From Paratractidigestivibacter sp963605405 (lineage in GTDB: Bacteria > Actinomycetota > Coriobacteriia > Coriobacteriales > Atopobiaceae): a stretch of 64,000 bases of DNA. Below, piece by piece: positions 6,590-14,836 of this stretch. The stretch is taken from NCBI GenBank assembly GCA_963605405.1, contig CAVCUP010000011.1, forward strand, positions 1-64,000. Direction: 5' to 3'. The position numbers and the translations under genes were made by a program. The notes beneath the pieces are model-generated. The model ran no database searches. It had not been told where the DNA came from and saw only the letters and a program-made list of their open reading frames with translations. Within the stretch, counting starts at the first letter, position 1, and each line of letters opens with the position of its first letter.

Positions 6590-7531
6590 TCAGATTCCCA
6601 ACTCAGCGACGATCTCCTTCATCTCCAGAGCCCAACCCAACTGCTCTTCGATGAATCCAGGCCAGGCGCCCTCGTTGCCAACCAGCTTGCAGCCGCTCTT
6701 GTAGAGCCTCACACCGGAATCCTTCTTGGCATCGAACGGTTCCGCCTTAAGACCCAAGCGCTCCTCGAACACGGCGGCGTTATCTATCGCCTTGTGCCCG
6801 ACCACCTTGTCGCCCGTCGCGTAGAACTCGATGCCAACCCTCTCGCCCTTCACGTCGATGAGCAGCGCAAAATGATACGAGCTCGTGCCGCAACTGAGCG
6901 TCGACCACGCGTTCTTAGAGGGTTTACGTGGCTTGTACGCCGCCATGAACTTCGGGGCAGCCTCAGCGATGTCGCGATACTTTGTCCAGTACGACAGCTT
7001 CACTCGCTCGGTGTCGGACATCCCCTCGCTCAGCTTTAGGTTCTTAGCCCACTCGTTGGGCTGCTCAACCACGTTGAAGCGAGGCGCCGCCTTCGAGTCG
7101 CCGATCTTCCACAGCTCGACCTCAACGAGAAAGAAGCCGAACTCGCTGTCGGTGTGCTGATTCAGCCACTCAATGGCCTGCCGGTGCTCGTCGCGCGCAC
7201 GCTTCACCACCCAGATGACCACCTCGGCGCTTTTGCCGGCGGCGTAGGTTATCACCTTGCCCAGATGGTCATGGTTCGTATCCTCGAGCTGGTTCTCGAT
7301 AATCACCTTGCGCCCGGTGCCGGACTCCTGCGCGTAGATGTCCACGTTGAACGAGCCGACGGAAGACTCGGTCTCCAGCAGCTCGAGCTCCACGCCCACA
7401 GCGTCGGAGAGCATCTTGAGGCTCTTCTCCTCCGCCATCCACTTGGTGAAGTCGAGTGCTTCGTGCGGCCAAACGTCGCGTAGGTCGACCTTCTCGATCG
7501 TGTCCAGATCGTATTTCTTGGCAGCCGACAT
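6590..7531 (-). CDS. DUF4268 domain protein, probable PD-(D/E)XK nuclease
   Basis: 313 residues from the ATG at 7531; a TTG seven codons upstream (7552) is an alternative start. Residues about 55-85 hold the nuclease-like core: NVDIYAQESGTGRKVIIENQ gives D-(x)n-(E)xQ. The C-terminal 150 residues match the DUF4268 pattern (YHFALLIDVKGERVGIEFYA, VFEERLGLKAEPFD). DUF4268 proteins are common companions of restriction systems and are predicted endonucleases or accessory subunits. It is the last gene of the type I restriction operon, about 37 bases after hsdR. Whether it belongs to the restriction complex or is a rider is unknown. Confidence 0.75.
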   Translation of the reverse strand: MSAAKKYDLDTIEKVDLRDVWPHEALDFTKWMAEEKSLKMLSDAVGVELELLETESSVGSFNVDIYAQESGTGRKVIIENQLEDTNHDHLGKVITYAAGKSAEVVIWVVKRARDEHRQAIEWLNQHTDSEFGFFLVEVELWKIGDSKAAPRFNVVEQPNEWAKNLKLSEGMSDTERVKLSYWTKYRDIAEAAPKFMAAYKPRKPSKNAWSTLSCGTSSYHFALLIDVKGERVGIEFYATGDKVVGHKAIDNAAVFEERLGLKAEPFDAKKDSGVRLYKSGCKLVGNEGAWPGFIEEQLGWALEMKEIVAELGI

Positions 7532-7567
7532 GAGCCTCAATCCCCTTTTCAAACGCCTTCGTTAGTC

Positions 7568-10500
7568 CTACCGGAACTTCTCCACGAGCAGCTGGCCGAT
7601 GGCGTTCATCATGGCGCGGTACTTCTCGCCGTCCTCGAAGAGGCTGGTGAACGACTCCGTGTTCTCCACGTACGCGCGGCGCGCCTCCTCGCCGAAGACC
7701 TTGGGCAGCACGCTCGACTCGAAGACCTGCCGGCCGTCGCGCCGGATGGTATCGGCGACCTGCGGGTTCTCGGCGATGCGCTTCCACAGGGTGTCGATGA
7801 CCACGCGGTCGCCCTCGGTAAAGTTGCCCGCCCACTGCTCGTTGAACTTGTCCACGAGCACCTGCAACGGGTCACGCTTCTTGTCGGGGGCCATGGGCTT
7901 GGACGCGCCGCCGGGGTCGAGCACGCCGCCGCCCGCCTCGAGCGAGATGCTTCCCTCGAACTCCTGCTTGAGCTTGTAGTAGCGCATCTCGACCTTGTCG
8001 TCCACGGCCTCGACCGGAATCTTCTCCTCCTTGAGCAGGTGGCGCAGGTAGCTCAGGTACACGTACTCCTTGTGCAGGTCGCGGTCGAACATGCGCACGA
8101 CCTGCGTGATGTAGGCGTACCACTTGCAGAAGCTGCGCACCTTGCGGCGCACCTGGTAGCGCGAGTCGTCGTCCAGGTCGTTGTAGCGGGCCACGGCGGG
8201 CTTGAGCACGCCGGCGAGAAGCCCCTGCACGTTCTTCACCGCTTTGCCGCGGCCGTTGGTGAAGGCGATCTTTGCCGCAGCCTCGATGTCCGCCTCGTCG
8301 TAGAGGCCGTAGCCGCGGATCTCTGCCTGCACCTGGTAGAGAAGGTCGGTGTTGATCTGCTCGGAGAGCGAGGTCTCGGTGTAGAAGCGCTCGAACGCCT
8401 TCTGGATGTCCTCGGGCTTGTTCACGAAGTCGAGGATGTAGGTGTCCTCCTTGTCGGGGTGGATGCGGTTCACGCGGCAGAGCGTCTGGACCGCCTTCAC
8501 GTCCTTGAGTTTCTTGTCCACCACAAGGGTGTGCAGCAGCGGCTCGTCGAAGCCGGTCTGGTACTTCTCGGCCACAACGAGCACGTCGCCGTAGTTGTGG
8601 AACTCTTCCTTGGTCTGGGACTCCTTCACGCGCTCGCCGTCGTGGCCCACGTTGAGGGAGGGCTCGGTGTACTCGGGGCCGTCCGCGCCGTCCGCCGGGT
8701 CGGCGATGGAGCCCGAGAAGGCCACCAGTACCTCGATGTCGTTATAGCCCTTCTTCTGCATGTAGCGCTTGATCTCGTGGTAATAGCGCACCGTGGCCAG
8801 GCGCGAGGCCGTGATCACCATCATCTTGCCCTTGCCCTTTATCTTCGTGCGCGTGACGGTGCGGAAGGTCTCGACGATGAGCTCGGCCTTCTGCCCCAGG
8901 GCGTAGGGGTGCAGCTCCTTGTATCTGCGCAGGAGCTTCAGGGTGGGGCTGCTGGGCACGTCGGGGTTGTCCGGCACGGTTCGCGCGAGCTCCACGGCCT
9001 CGGAGTAGCTCACGTAGTTGGCGAGGGGGTCCATGATGAAGCCCTCCTCGATGGCCTGGCGCATCGAGTAGATGTGGAACGGGCGGTAGGAGCCGTCCGG
9101 CGCCTCGTCGCCGAAGATCTCGAGCGTCTGGGCCTTGGGCGTGGCGGTGAAGGCCACGAAGGTCAGGTTCTGGTGGCGCCCGTGGCTCGCGAGCTCGCTC
9201 GCCAGCTCGTCCTCCCAGTCGGCGACGGCCTCCTCCGCCTCGGCCTCTATCTCGGCGTACTCCTCCAGGGCGTCGCGCTTGTCGGCCAGGGCGGTCTTGA
9301 GCTTGAGAGCGCTCGTGCCCGTCTGGGAGGAGTGGGCCTCGTCCACGATGACGGCGAAGCGCCTGCCCTCGTTCTGCACCTGGTCGTAGATCACGGGGAA
9401 CTTCTGCAGGGTCGAGACGATCAGGCGCGCGCCGCCGTTGATGGCGTCGCGCAGGTCGGCCGAGGTCTTGTCCTTGCCGATGGTCACGACGGAGCCGAGC
9501 GCGTGGTCGAAGCCCGAGATGGTCTCCTGCAGCTGCGAGTCGAGCACGCGGCGGTCCGTCACGACCACCACGGAGTCGAAGAGCGGCCTATCGTCCACAA
9601 AAAGCGAGCCCAGGCGGTACGCCGTCCAGGCGATGCTGTTGGACTTGCCCGACCCAGCGGAGTGCTGGATGAGGTAGTTGCGGCCGGCGCCGTTTGCCGC
9701 CACGTCGGCGAGCACGCGCCGCACGGCGTCGAGCTGGTGGTAGCGCGGGAAGATGATGCGCTCCTTGCGGCGCCTGACCTCGCGGCCGCGCGCGTCGAGC
9801 CCGGTCTCCTCCTTGACCTCCAGGTGGAGGAACTTGTTGAGGATGTCGAGCAGGCTGTCCTTCCGCAGCGCGACCTCCCACAGGTGGCTCGTGGGGTAGC
9901 CGTTAGGGTTCGCCGGGTTGCCGGCGCCGCCGTCGTTGCCCGCGCCGGCCGAGCCCTGGTTAAAGGGAAGGAAGAAGGTCTTCTCGCCCTCGAGCCTGGT
10001 CGTCACGTAGACGTCCTCGAGGTCCACGGCGAAGAAGGCCACCATGCGGGAGTTGAACTTGAGGCAGGCGCAGCGCGGGTCGCGGTCCTCGCGCCACTGG
10101 CGCATGGCGTCCTCGACGTCCTGGCCGGTGAACTGGTCCTTGAGCTCGATGCCCACCACGGGGATGCCGTTGACGTCGAGCACCATGTCGATGGTCTGGT
10201 TGCCCGTCTCGGCGAAGTGGAACTGGCGGATGCAGCGGCAGACGTTCTTTGCGTAGCGGCTCGCCGCGGTCTCGTTGAGGCCGCTCTCGGGCCGGAAGTA
10301 GACGACCTTGAACTGGATGCCGCGGTGCTTGAAGCCGTGCTTGAGCACGGCGGCGATGCCGAGCCTATCCACCGCGTCGGAGAATACCTTCGCGAACTTG
10401 GCCGCGGGGTCCGAGGCGCACGCGCGCTCGAAGCGCTCCCAGGCCTTAGGCTGGGTGGTCTGGACGAAGTCGACCAGCGTGCCGATGTCCACTCCGCGGC

Positions 10501-10660
10501 CGGGAAGCGTCCTATAGCCGCCGTCCACAATCTGGTAAGTACCGTCCTCAACGTAGTGAAGCGAGTGCTTGTCGTCGCACGCGAAGTAGCCGCCCTCCTC
10601 CGAGCAGAGGGACGCCTCGATGTCTTCCTCGAGATTCTTCTCCTTGGCGCTGATGCCCAT
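7568..10660 (-). CDS. hsdR: Type I restriction enzyme R subunit
   Basis: 1,030 residues. This is the translocating and cleaving subunit of the HsdRMS complex. The N-terminal PD-(D/E)XK nuclease core is visible as MVLDVNGIPVVGIELKDQFTG (about 160-185). The SF2 motor has Walker A HSAGSGKSNS (about 335), DEAH-type VDEAHSS (about 440), motif III AFTATPK, and motif VI-like TLCRVNRIHP (about 725). A C-terminal helical assembly domain follows. The start overlaps the stop of the preceding DUF1016 gene by one base (TAATG), indicating coupling. Length and domain order are normal, with no frameshift seen. Confidence 0.97.
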   Translation of the reverse strand: MGISAKEKNLEEDIEASLCSEEGGYFACDDKHSLHYVEDGTYQIVDGGYRTLPGRGVDIGTLVDFVQTTQPKAWERFERACASDPAAKFAKVFSDAVDRLGIAAVLKHGFKHRGIQFKVVYFRPESGLNETAASRYAKNVCRCIRQFHFAETGNQTIDMVLDVNGIPVVGIELKDQFTGQDVEDAMRQWREDRDPRCACLKFNSRMVAFFAVDLEDVYVTTRLEGEKTFFLPFNQGSAGAGNDGGAGNPANPNGYPTSHLWEVALRKDSLLDILNKFLHLEVKEETGLDARGREVRRRKERIIFPRYHQLDAVRRVLADVAANGAGRNYLIQHSAGSGKSNSIAWTAYRLGSLFVDDRPLFDSVVVVTDRRVLDSQLQETISGFDHALGSVVTIGKDKTSADLRDAINGGARLIVSTLQKFPVIYDQVQNEGRRFAVIVDEAHSSQTGTSALKLKTALADKRDALEEYAEIEAEAEEAVADWEDELASELASHGRHQNLTFVAFTATPKAQTLEIFGDEAPDGSYRPFHIYSMRQAIEEGFIMDPLANYVSYSEAVELARTVPDNPDVPSSPTLKLLRRYKELHPYALGQKAELIVETFRTVTRTKIKGKGKMMVITASRLATVRYYHEIKRYMQKKGYNDIEVLVAFSGSIADPADGADGPEYTEPSLNVGHDGERVKESQTKEEFHNYGDVLVVAEKYQTGFDEPLLHTLVVDKKLKDVKAVQTLCRVNRIHPDKEDTYILDFVNKPEDIQKAFERFYTETSLSEQINTDLLYQVQAEIRGYGLYDEADIEAAAKIAFTNGRGKAVKNVQGLLAGVLKPAVARYNDLDDDSRYQVRRKVRSFCKWYAYITQVVRMFDRDLHKEYVYLSYLRHLLKEEKIPVEAVDDKVEMRYYKLKQEFEGSISLEAGGGVLDPGGASKPMAPDKKRDPLQVLVDKFNEQWAGNFTEGDRVVIDTLWKRIAENPQVADTIRRDGRQVFESSVLPKVFGEEARRAYVENTESFTSLFEDGEKYRAMMNAIGQLLVEKFR

Positions 10661-11445
10661 TACGCGTCATCACCTTCCAACAGCGCCTTCAGGCCCTCGA
10701 TGGGCGGCAGCGCCTCCAAAAGCTCGCTCGACATATCCGCAGAGGTCTTGTAGGTCGCCACGCCCATGGGCTTGCTGAAGTCGCCGATGATGTAGTCGAC
10801 GAAGGCCTTGTTCATGTCCTTGCAAAGCACGAGGCCGATGGCGCGCAGGGCCTGCTGGCTCTTGGGCAGGGCAGAAAGGTAGTTGTTGGGTGCCTTGCCC
10901 TGGTGACGGAAGTCGTCCGCCTTGATCGAGCGCTTGAGCGCCTCGACGCTCAGGTGCTCCGAAGCGCACTTGTGGATGTAGAAGAGGCGCTCGTCGAGGG
11001 ACTTGGACAAAGAAAGAATCCAGCGGTGATGCGTGAACCCAATAGACAGGAACTCCTCCGCCGAAACCGCCGATGAATTCGGAACTTGCAAATTCCAATT
11101 CTGGGCAGAGGGCGCAGACAGCAAATCTGCACTCGCAAGTTCCAAATTCGCCCGCCCTGCAAGAACGTCGCTCCATTCCAGGTAGAAAGTTCGCATGAGG
11201 CGAAGGTTCCTGCCCGAGAAGCCCCGCAAGCCAGGCAACTCCTTTTGCAATTGGGCGCCGATGGAATCAAGGGCGCCCGAGCCCCACTTCTGTGCCTCGC
11301 CCATCTTTGCAAGATAGCCACCAACGGCGAAATAGAGCTGGAGCTGCTGCGCGTTTGCGCTCTTTGCCGCGGCGTACTGCGCCTGGAGAATGGCGGCCTT
11401 GATGACCTCGACGGCATTGCCGTATGCGGAGATGTCCGACGCCAT
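10660..11445 (-). CDS. DUF1016 N-terminal domain protein (YhcG-like), nuclease domain absent
   Basis: 261 residues from the ATG at 11445, two bases after hsdS; GGGAGG precedes it. It carries the DUF1016_N hallmarks: QQLQLYFAVGGYLA, GFSGRNLRLMRTFYLEW, and IGFTHHRWILS. Full-length YhcG proteins are about 350 residues with a C-terminal PD-(D/E)XK nuclease domain. Here the protein ends soon after LPKSQQALRAIGLVLCKDMNK with a unique tail, so only the N-domain is present. DUF1016 genes are recurrent passengers in type I restriction operons. It may be a regulatory or structural subunit here. Confidence 0.85.
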   Translation of the reverse strand: MASDISAYGNAVEVIKAAILQAQYAAAKSANAQQLQLYFAVGGYLAKMGEAQKWGSGALDSIGAQLQKELPGLRGFSGRNLRLMRTFYLEWSDVLAGRANLELASADLLSAPSAQNWNLQVPNSSAVSAEEFLSIGFTHHRWILSLSKSLDERLFYIHKCASEHLSVEALKRSIKADDFRHQGKAPNNYLSALPKSQQALRAIGLVLCKDMNKAFVDYIIGDFSKPMGVATYKTSADMSSELLEALPPIEGLKALLEGDDA

Positions 11446-11447
11446 GG

Positions 11448-12701
11448 CTAAACCTCCCGCTTGCCGGTGACGACCTCGTAGATGAGGGACTTCTTGTAGG
11501 CCTTGAGCTCCTCGATGATGGCTTGCTTGGCCTCGACCGCCTGGTCGATCTGGGCGCACTTCTCGTCCAGGTAGTCCGCGATGCGGCGCTGCTCGGGCAA
11601 GGGCGGGAGCGGCACTGATATTTCCTTGATCTGCGACGTATTGACTCGGTCTCTCGTGGTTCCGTGGAGATTGCTCCGCAGAAAATGAAAGACCCTATTT
11701 GATGACAGGGCGTACTGGATGAACCTCATGTAGCAAAGCTCATCCTTTAGTCGCAGTCCCACACAGTCGGCCTTGTTAACGGCATACTGAATGCCTTCTG
11801 GGAGAGAGGCTACCTGGACCTCTTTGGCAACAAAAGTAGCCATAATCAAGTCACCGGGAAGCACGGTATGACGGGCAATCGTTTCGTACTTCTCAGGCGA
11901 GACAAACGATTGCTTCGAATCATCAAAACGCATGTACTTAAGGTTTTCGAGCCTCACAACCCTAACGCCGTCATCTATGTAATCGGCACTTTTGAGATGC
12001 GAACCAAAGGGCCCGTCAAAAATCCTCGTGCACAGGTGACGAAGTCGCCGACGGTCAGAATCAAGACCCTCAACCGTATCTGTAATCAGCTGCTTCTCGT
12101 ACGCCACATACTCCTCGACGGATTGCTCGGCGGAGGCGATGGCGCGGTCGATCTGGGCGCACCTCTCGTCCAGGTAGTCCGCGATGCGGCGCTGCTCGTC
12201 GATGGGCGGCAGGGGGACGCGTATTCCGGCGAGCGCGTTGCCGGGAAGCTCGGCGAACGTCGTCCCGCGGCCCCACAGCGCCAGCTCCTCGTCGGCGGCC
12301 TGCATTACATAGAAATAGAAGCGAGAAGCGGCGCCGCGCGTCTTCCGGACAAGCACTTTACAGCCCTGGTTCGTGCAAAGAGGGGCGGCGGCGTAGCCCA
12401 CCTTGCCGATCGGGGCACGTGTGGAAATCACGATGCTCCCCTCGGGCACCAAAGTGGTCCCGCACGACTCGTAGCCGCTCTCCGTAATGGAGCGCCTTCC
12501 CCTCCGAACGTCCGAGCCGGTCTCGAAGTCGGCGGGCGTAACCCACGCGATCCCGTCGCCCGATTCGTCCCAATAAGAGGGGTCCGACGAGGCGGGCGTC
12601 GCGCCGAGGACAATCTGGAATTCCCTATTTAGGGGCGCAACCCCCCACCCCTCAGGCACCTCGCCGAGCCACTCGACGCCGCTGTCCTTCATGGCGCGCA
12701 T
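11448..12701 (-). CDS. hsdS: Type I restriction enzyme specificity subunit S
   Basis: 417 residues with two target-recognition domains (about 8-150 and 215-360), each followed by a conserved helical spacer: PPIDEQRRIADYLDERCAQI at about 160 and PPLPEQRRIADYLDEKCAQI at about 370. The spacers hold the two recognition domains in the HsdM dimer. Their DNA is nearly identical (52 of 53 bases), which provides a site for intragenic recombination. The ATG at 12701 lies two bases after hsdM; an in-frame ATG three codons later (MKDSGVEW) is equally plausible. The DNA target cannot be predicted. Confidence 0.95.
   Translation of the reverse strand: MRAMKDSGVEWLGEVPEGWGVAPLNREFQIVLGATPASSDPSYWDESGDGIAWVTPADFETGSDVRRGRRSITESGYESCGTTLVPEGSIVISTRAPIGKVGYAAAPLCTNQGCKVLVRKTRGAASRFYFYVMQAADEELALWGRGTTFAELPGNALAGIRVPLPPIDEQRRIADYLDERCAQIDRAIASAEQSVEEYVAYEKQLITDTVEGLDSDRRRLRHLCTRIFDGPFGSHLKSADYIDDGVRVVRLENLKYMRFDDSKQSFVSPEKYETIARHTVLPGDLIMATFVAKEVQVASLPEGIQYAVNKADCVGLRLKDELCYMRFIQYALSSNRVFHFLRSNLHGTTRDRVNTSQIKEISVPLPPLPEQRRIADYLDEKCAQIDQAVEAKQAIIEELKAYKKSLIYEVVTGKREV
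11543..11595. repeat. hsdS direct repeat, copy A
   Basis: 53 bases encoding the QRRIADYLDEKCAQID spacer of the second half of HsdS. It matches copy B (12146-12198) at all but one base, in the same orientation, 603 bases away. Confidence 0.85.
12146..12198. repeat. hsdS direct repeat, copy B
   Basis: 53 bases encoding the QRRIADYLDERCAQID spacer of the first half of HsdS; partner of 11543-11595. Recombination between the two would remove or exchange one recognition domain. Confidence 0.85.
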
Positions 12702-12703
12702 AG

Positions 12704-14500
12704 CTACCGCACCTCGCCAAAGAGGGCCTCGAGGCTCTGCTCGAGGGTCTTCTCGTGCTCGAGGATGCGCTTCGCGATCGTGTCGGAAGGCTCGAGCTCG
12801 GCGTACTTGTAGAACACGCGCGTAAAGGGGATGGTGTAGCCCACCTTGGTCTTCTTCTTGTCCACCCAGGCGCGCGGGTTGTAGGGGCGCACCTCACGCT
12901 CGATGTAGGCGTCGATGTCCTGAGCCAGCGGAATGTCCTCGGTGTCCTCCTTGGACTTGTCGGCCTGCATCTGGCCGCGCTTGTTGAGCACGGGCTCGCC
13001 GTCCTCGCTCAGCACGGGGCTCTGGACGCACACGCGGTTGAAGCCGAACTCGACCGTCTCCATGAGGCGCGCCTCCACGGAGGCCTCCTGGCCGCTCTCG
13101 CCCGTAGCGGTCCAGGTACCGTCACGGTACTCGGAGTAGGCGCGCACGATGAGGTCGCGGCAGGCCTTGGTAATGTCGTTCTTCTTGTAGCCGATGCCCT
13201 TACGGCGCTTCTCGAAGCACTTCGAGGCGTCGATGAGCAGCACGCGGTCGCGGTGCTCGGGCGCCTTGCCCTTGCAAAAGAGCCACACGTAGGTGGCGAT
13301 GCCCGTGTTGTAGAACGAGTCGCAGGGCAGCTGCACGATGGCGTCGAGCAGGTCGTTCTCCAGCACGTAGCGGCGGATGCTGTCCTCGCCGCTGCCGGGC
13401 TTGCCCTTGTAGAGCGGGCTCGCGTCCTGGATGATGGCCATCACGCCGTCGTCCTTGAGCTTGGAGAGGCCGTTCAGCACGAAGAGCATCTGGCCGTCGT
13501 TCTTGGCCGGGAGCTTCTCCACCGGGAAGCGGCCGCCGCCCGGCGTCTTAAACTCGGCCTCCACGGCCTCGGCCTGCGGGTTCCACGGGTCGCCGAAGGG
13601 CGGGTTCGAGATGCAGTAGTCGAAGCGGAAGCCGCTGAACTTGTCTGCGGAGAGCGTGTCGCCGAAGCGCATGTTCGTGTCGTCCTCGCCGCGGATGAGG
13701 GCGCTCGCCTTAGCGATGCCGTAGGTAAAGGGGTTGAACTCCTGGCCGTAGAGCGTGACGTGCGCGTCGGTGTCGAGCTGACGCAGGCGCTCCTCGGTGC
13801 AGCCGAGCATCTGGGAGGTGCCCATGGTCTGGTCGTAGACGGTCTTTGTGATGCGGTCGCCGTCGAAGACGTGCGGGTCTGCGGCGATGAGCAGGTCGGT
13901 CATGAGGTAGACGATGTCCCGGCTGGTAAAGTGGGCGCCCGCGTCCTCGTCGTAGGACTCGGAGAAGCGCTGGATAAGGTTCTCGAAGATGTAGCCCATG
14001 TCCACCGCGGCGATCTTGTCGGGGGACATATCGGCCTGGGGCTTGCAGAAGTCGCAGACCACCTGGTAGAGCAGCGGGGCGTCGGGGTCGCAGAGGCGCT
14101 CGATCTGGTCGGAGAACTTCATGCGGGCGAGGATGTCCTGGACGTTCTCGGAGAAGCCGTTGATGTAGTCGCGGAAGTTGTCCTCGATGTTCGCCGGGTC
14201 GGCCTTGAGGGTCTCGAAGGTGAACTTCGAAGTGTTGTAGAAGGGGTAGCCCGAGGCGTCGCGCAGAAAGCCGTCCTTGACGGCGAGGTTCTTGTACTTC
14301 TCGTTTGCGGCGAGCACGGCGTCGTGGGTGGGCGCCAGGCAGTCGTGGAAGCGCTTGATCACCGTCATGGGCAGGATAACCAGACCGTACTCATGCGGCT
14401 TGTAGGGCCCGCGCAGGGTATCGGCCACGCTCCAGATGAGCGAGGCCTTCTCCTGGATATTGACACCGACGGCACGGATCAGGTCGTCGCTCGTGGGCAT
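12704..14500 (-). CDS. hsdM: Type I restriction-modification methyltransferase subunit M
   Basis: 598 residues. N6-adenine methyltransferase of the HsdRMS system. The N-terminal helical HsdM_N domain (about 10-160) is followed by the catalytic domain. The AdoMet motif I has the MGTSQML form (VYDQTMGTSQML, about 230) used by one HsdM subfamily. Motif IV is the expected NPPF (ISNPPFGDPW, about 310). DSFYNTGIATYVWLF lies near 400. The ATG follows two bases after the RHH gene stop, so translation is probably coupled. Full length and apparently functional. Confidence 0.96.
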   Translation of the reverse strand: MPTSDDLIRAVGVNIQEKASLIWSVADTLRGPYKPHEYGLVILPMTVIKRFHDCLAPTHDAVLAANEKYKNLAVKDGFLRDASGYPFYNTSKFTFETLKADPANIEDNFRDYINGFSENVQDILARMKFSDQIERLCDPDAPLLYQVVCDFCKPQADMSPDKIAAVDMGYIFENLIQRFSESYDEDAGAHFTSRDIVYLMTDLLIAADPHVFDGDRITKTVYDQTMGTSQMLGCTEERLRQLDTDAHVTLYGQEFNPFTYGIAKASALIRGEDDTNMRFGDTLSADKFSGFRFDYCISNPPFGDPWNPQAEAVEAEFKTPGGGRFPVEKLPAKNDGQMLFVLNGLSKLKDDGVMAIIQDASPLYKGKPGSGEDSIRRYVLENDLLDAIVQLPCDSFYNTGIATYVWLFCKGKAPEHRDRVLLIDASKCFEKRRKGIGYKKNDITKACRDLIVRAYSEYRDGTWTATGESGQEASVEARLMETVEFGFNRVCVQSPVLSEDGEPVLNKRGQMQADKSKEDTEDIPLAQDIDAYIEREVRPYNPRAWVDKKKTKVGYTIPFTRVFYKYAELEPSDTIAKRILEHEKTLEQSLEALFGEVR

Positions 14501-14502
14501 GG

Positions 14503-14709
14503 CTACTTCTCCTTCTTGGACAGGTACTCGATGAGGCTCGTCTTCACGAGGGACGTGAAGCTCACGCCGTTGAGTGCGGCCGCCTCCTTGGCGGCGTCGC
14601 GCATGTTCTTGGGGATGCGGATGGTCACGGCCACGTTCTCGCCGTCCACGAGAAAGCTCCTGAGCTCGCTCGCCTTGGCTTCTCCGTCGATAAGGTCGGC
14701 GTACTTCAT
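14503..14709 (-). CDS. Small ribbon-helix-helix regulator, first gene of the restriction operon
   Basis: 68 residues from the ATG at 14709 with GGAGGTG in front; an in-frame start nine codons upstream falls inside the palindrome and is rejected. The central AVTIRIPKNMRDAAKEAAAL, followed by NGVSFTSLVKTSLIEYL, is a ribbon-helix-helix DNA-binding fold (strand, two helices). No toxin partner is next to it; the following gene is hsdM, two bases away. A perfect 7-bp palindrome overlaps its leader, so it probably represses its own operon and delays or limits restriction gene expression. Confidence 0.8.
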   Translation of the reverse strand: MKYADLIDGEAKASELRSFLVDGENVAVTIRIPKNMRDAAKEAAALNGVSFTSLVKTSLIEYLSKKEK

Positions 14710-14722
14710 GGGCACCTCCGTG

Positions 14723-14737
14723 ATTGCATGATGCAAT
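14723..14737. promoter_or_regulatory. Palindromic operator before the restriction operon
   Basis: ATTGCAT-G-ATGCAAT, perfect arms, 14 bases upstream of the RHH start codon. It is likely the binding site of the RHH protein it precedes. Clear -35/-10 boxes are not evident between here and the guaA terminator. Confidence 0.55.
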
Positions 14738-14762
14738 ACAAAACTACGCCCCGGCCCGCCTG

Positions 14763-14798
14763 AACAAAATAGCGGCCGTTTCGCTTAAAACGACCGCT
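14763..14798 (-). terminator. Intrinsic terminator of guaA
   Basis: Minus strand AGCGGTCGTTT/AAACGGCCGCT stem (14798-14788 with 14781-14771, one G-U) with a six-base loop, followed by ATTTTGTT. It lies 40-75 bases after the guaA stop codon and separates guaA from the restriction operon on the same strand. Confidence 0.8.
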
Positions 14799-14836
14799 TT
14801 ACCTGCTGTTATATCGCTAGGGCGAACATCTTTTCG

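Noticed and set aside
7568..14500. Very long open frames on the strand opposite hsdR and hsdM, and similar ones opposite guaA, nadE, YfhO and the surface gene
   Set aside because: They arise from G/C third-position bias; the translations are Val/Leu/Arg/His-rich without motifs, and the minus- or plus-strand genes they mirror have clear domains.
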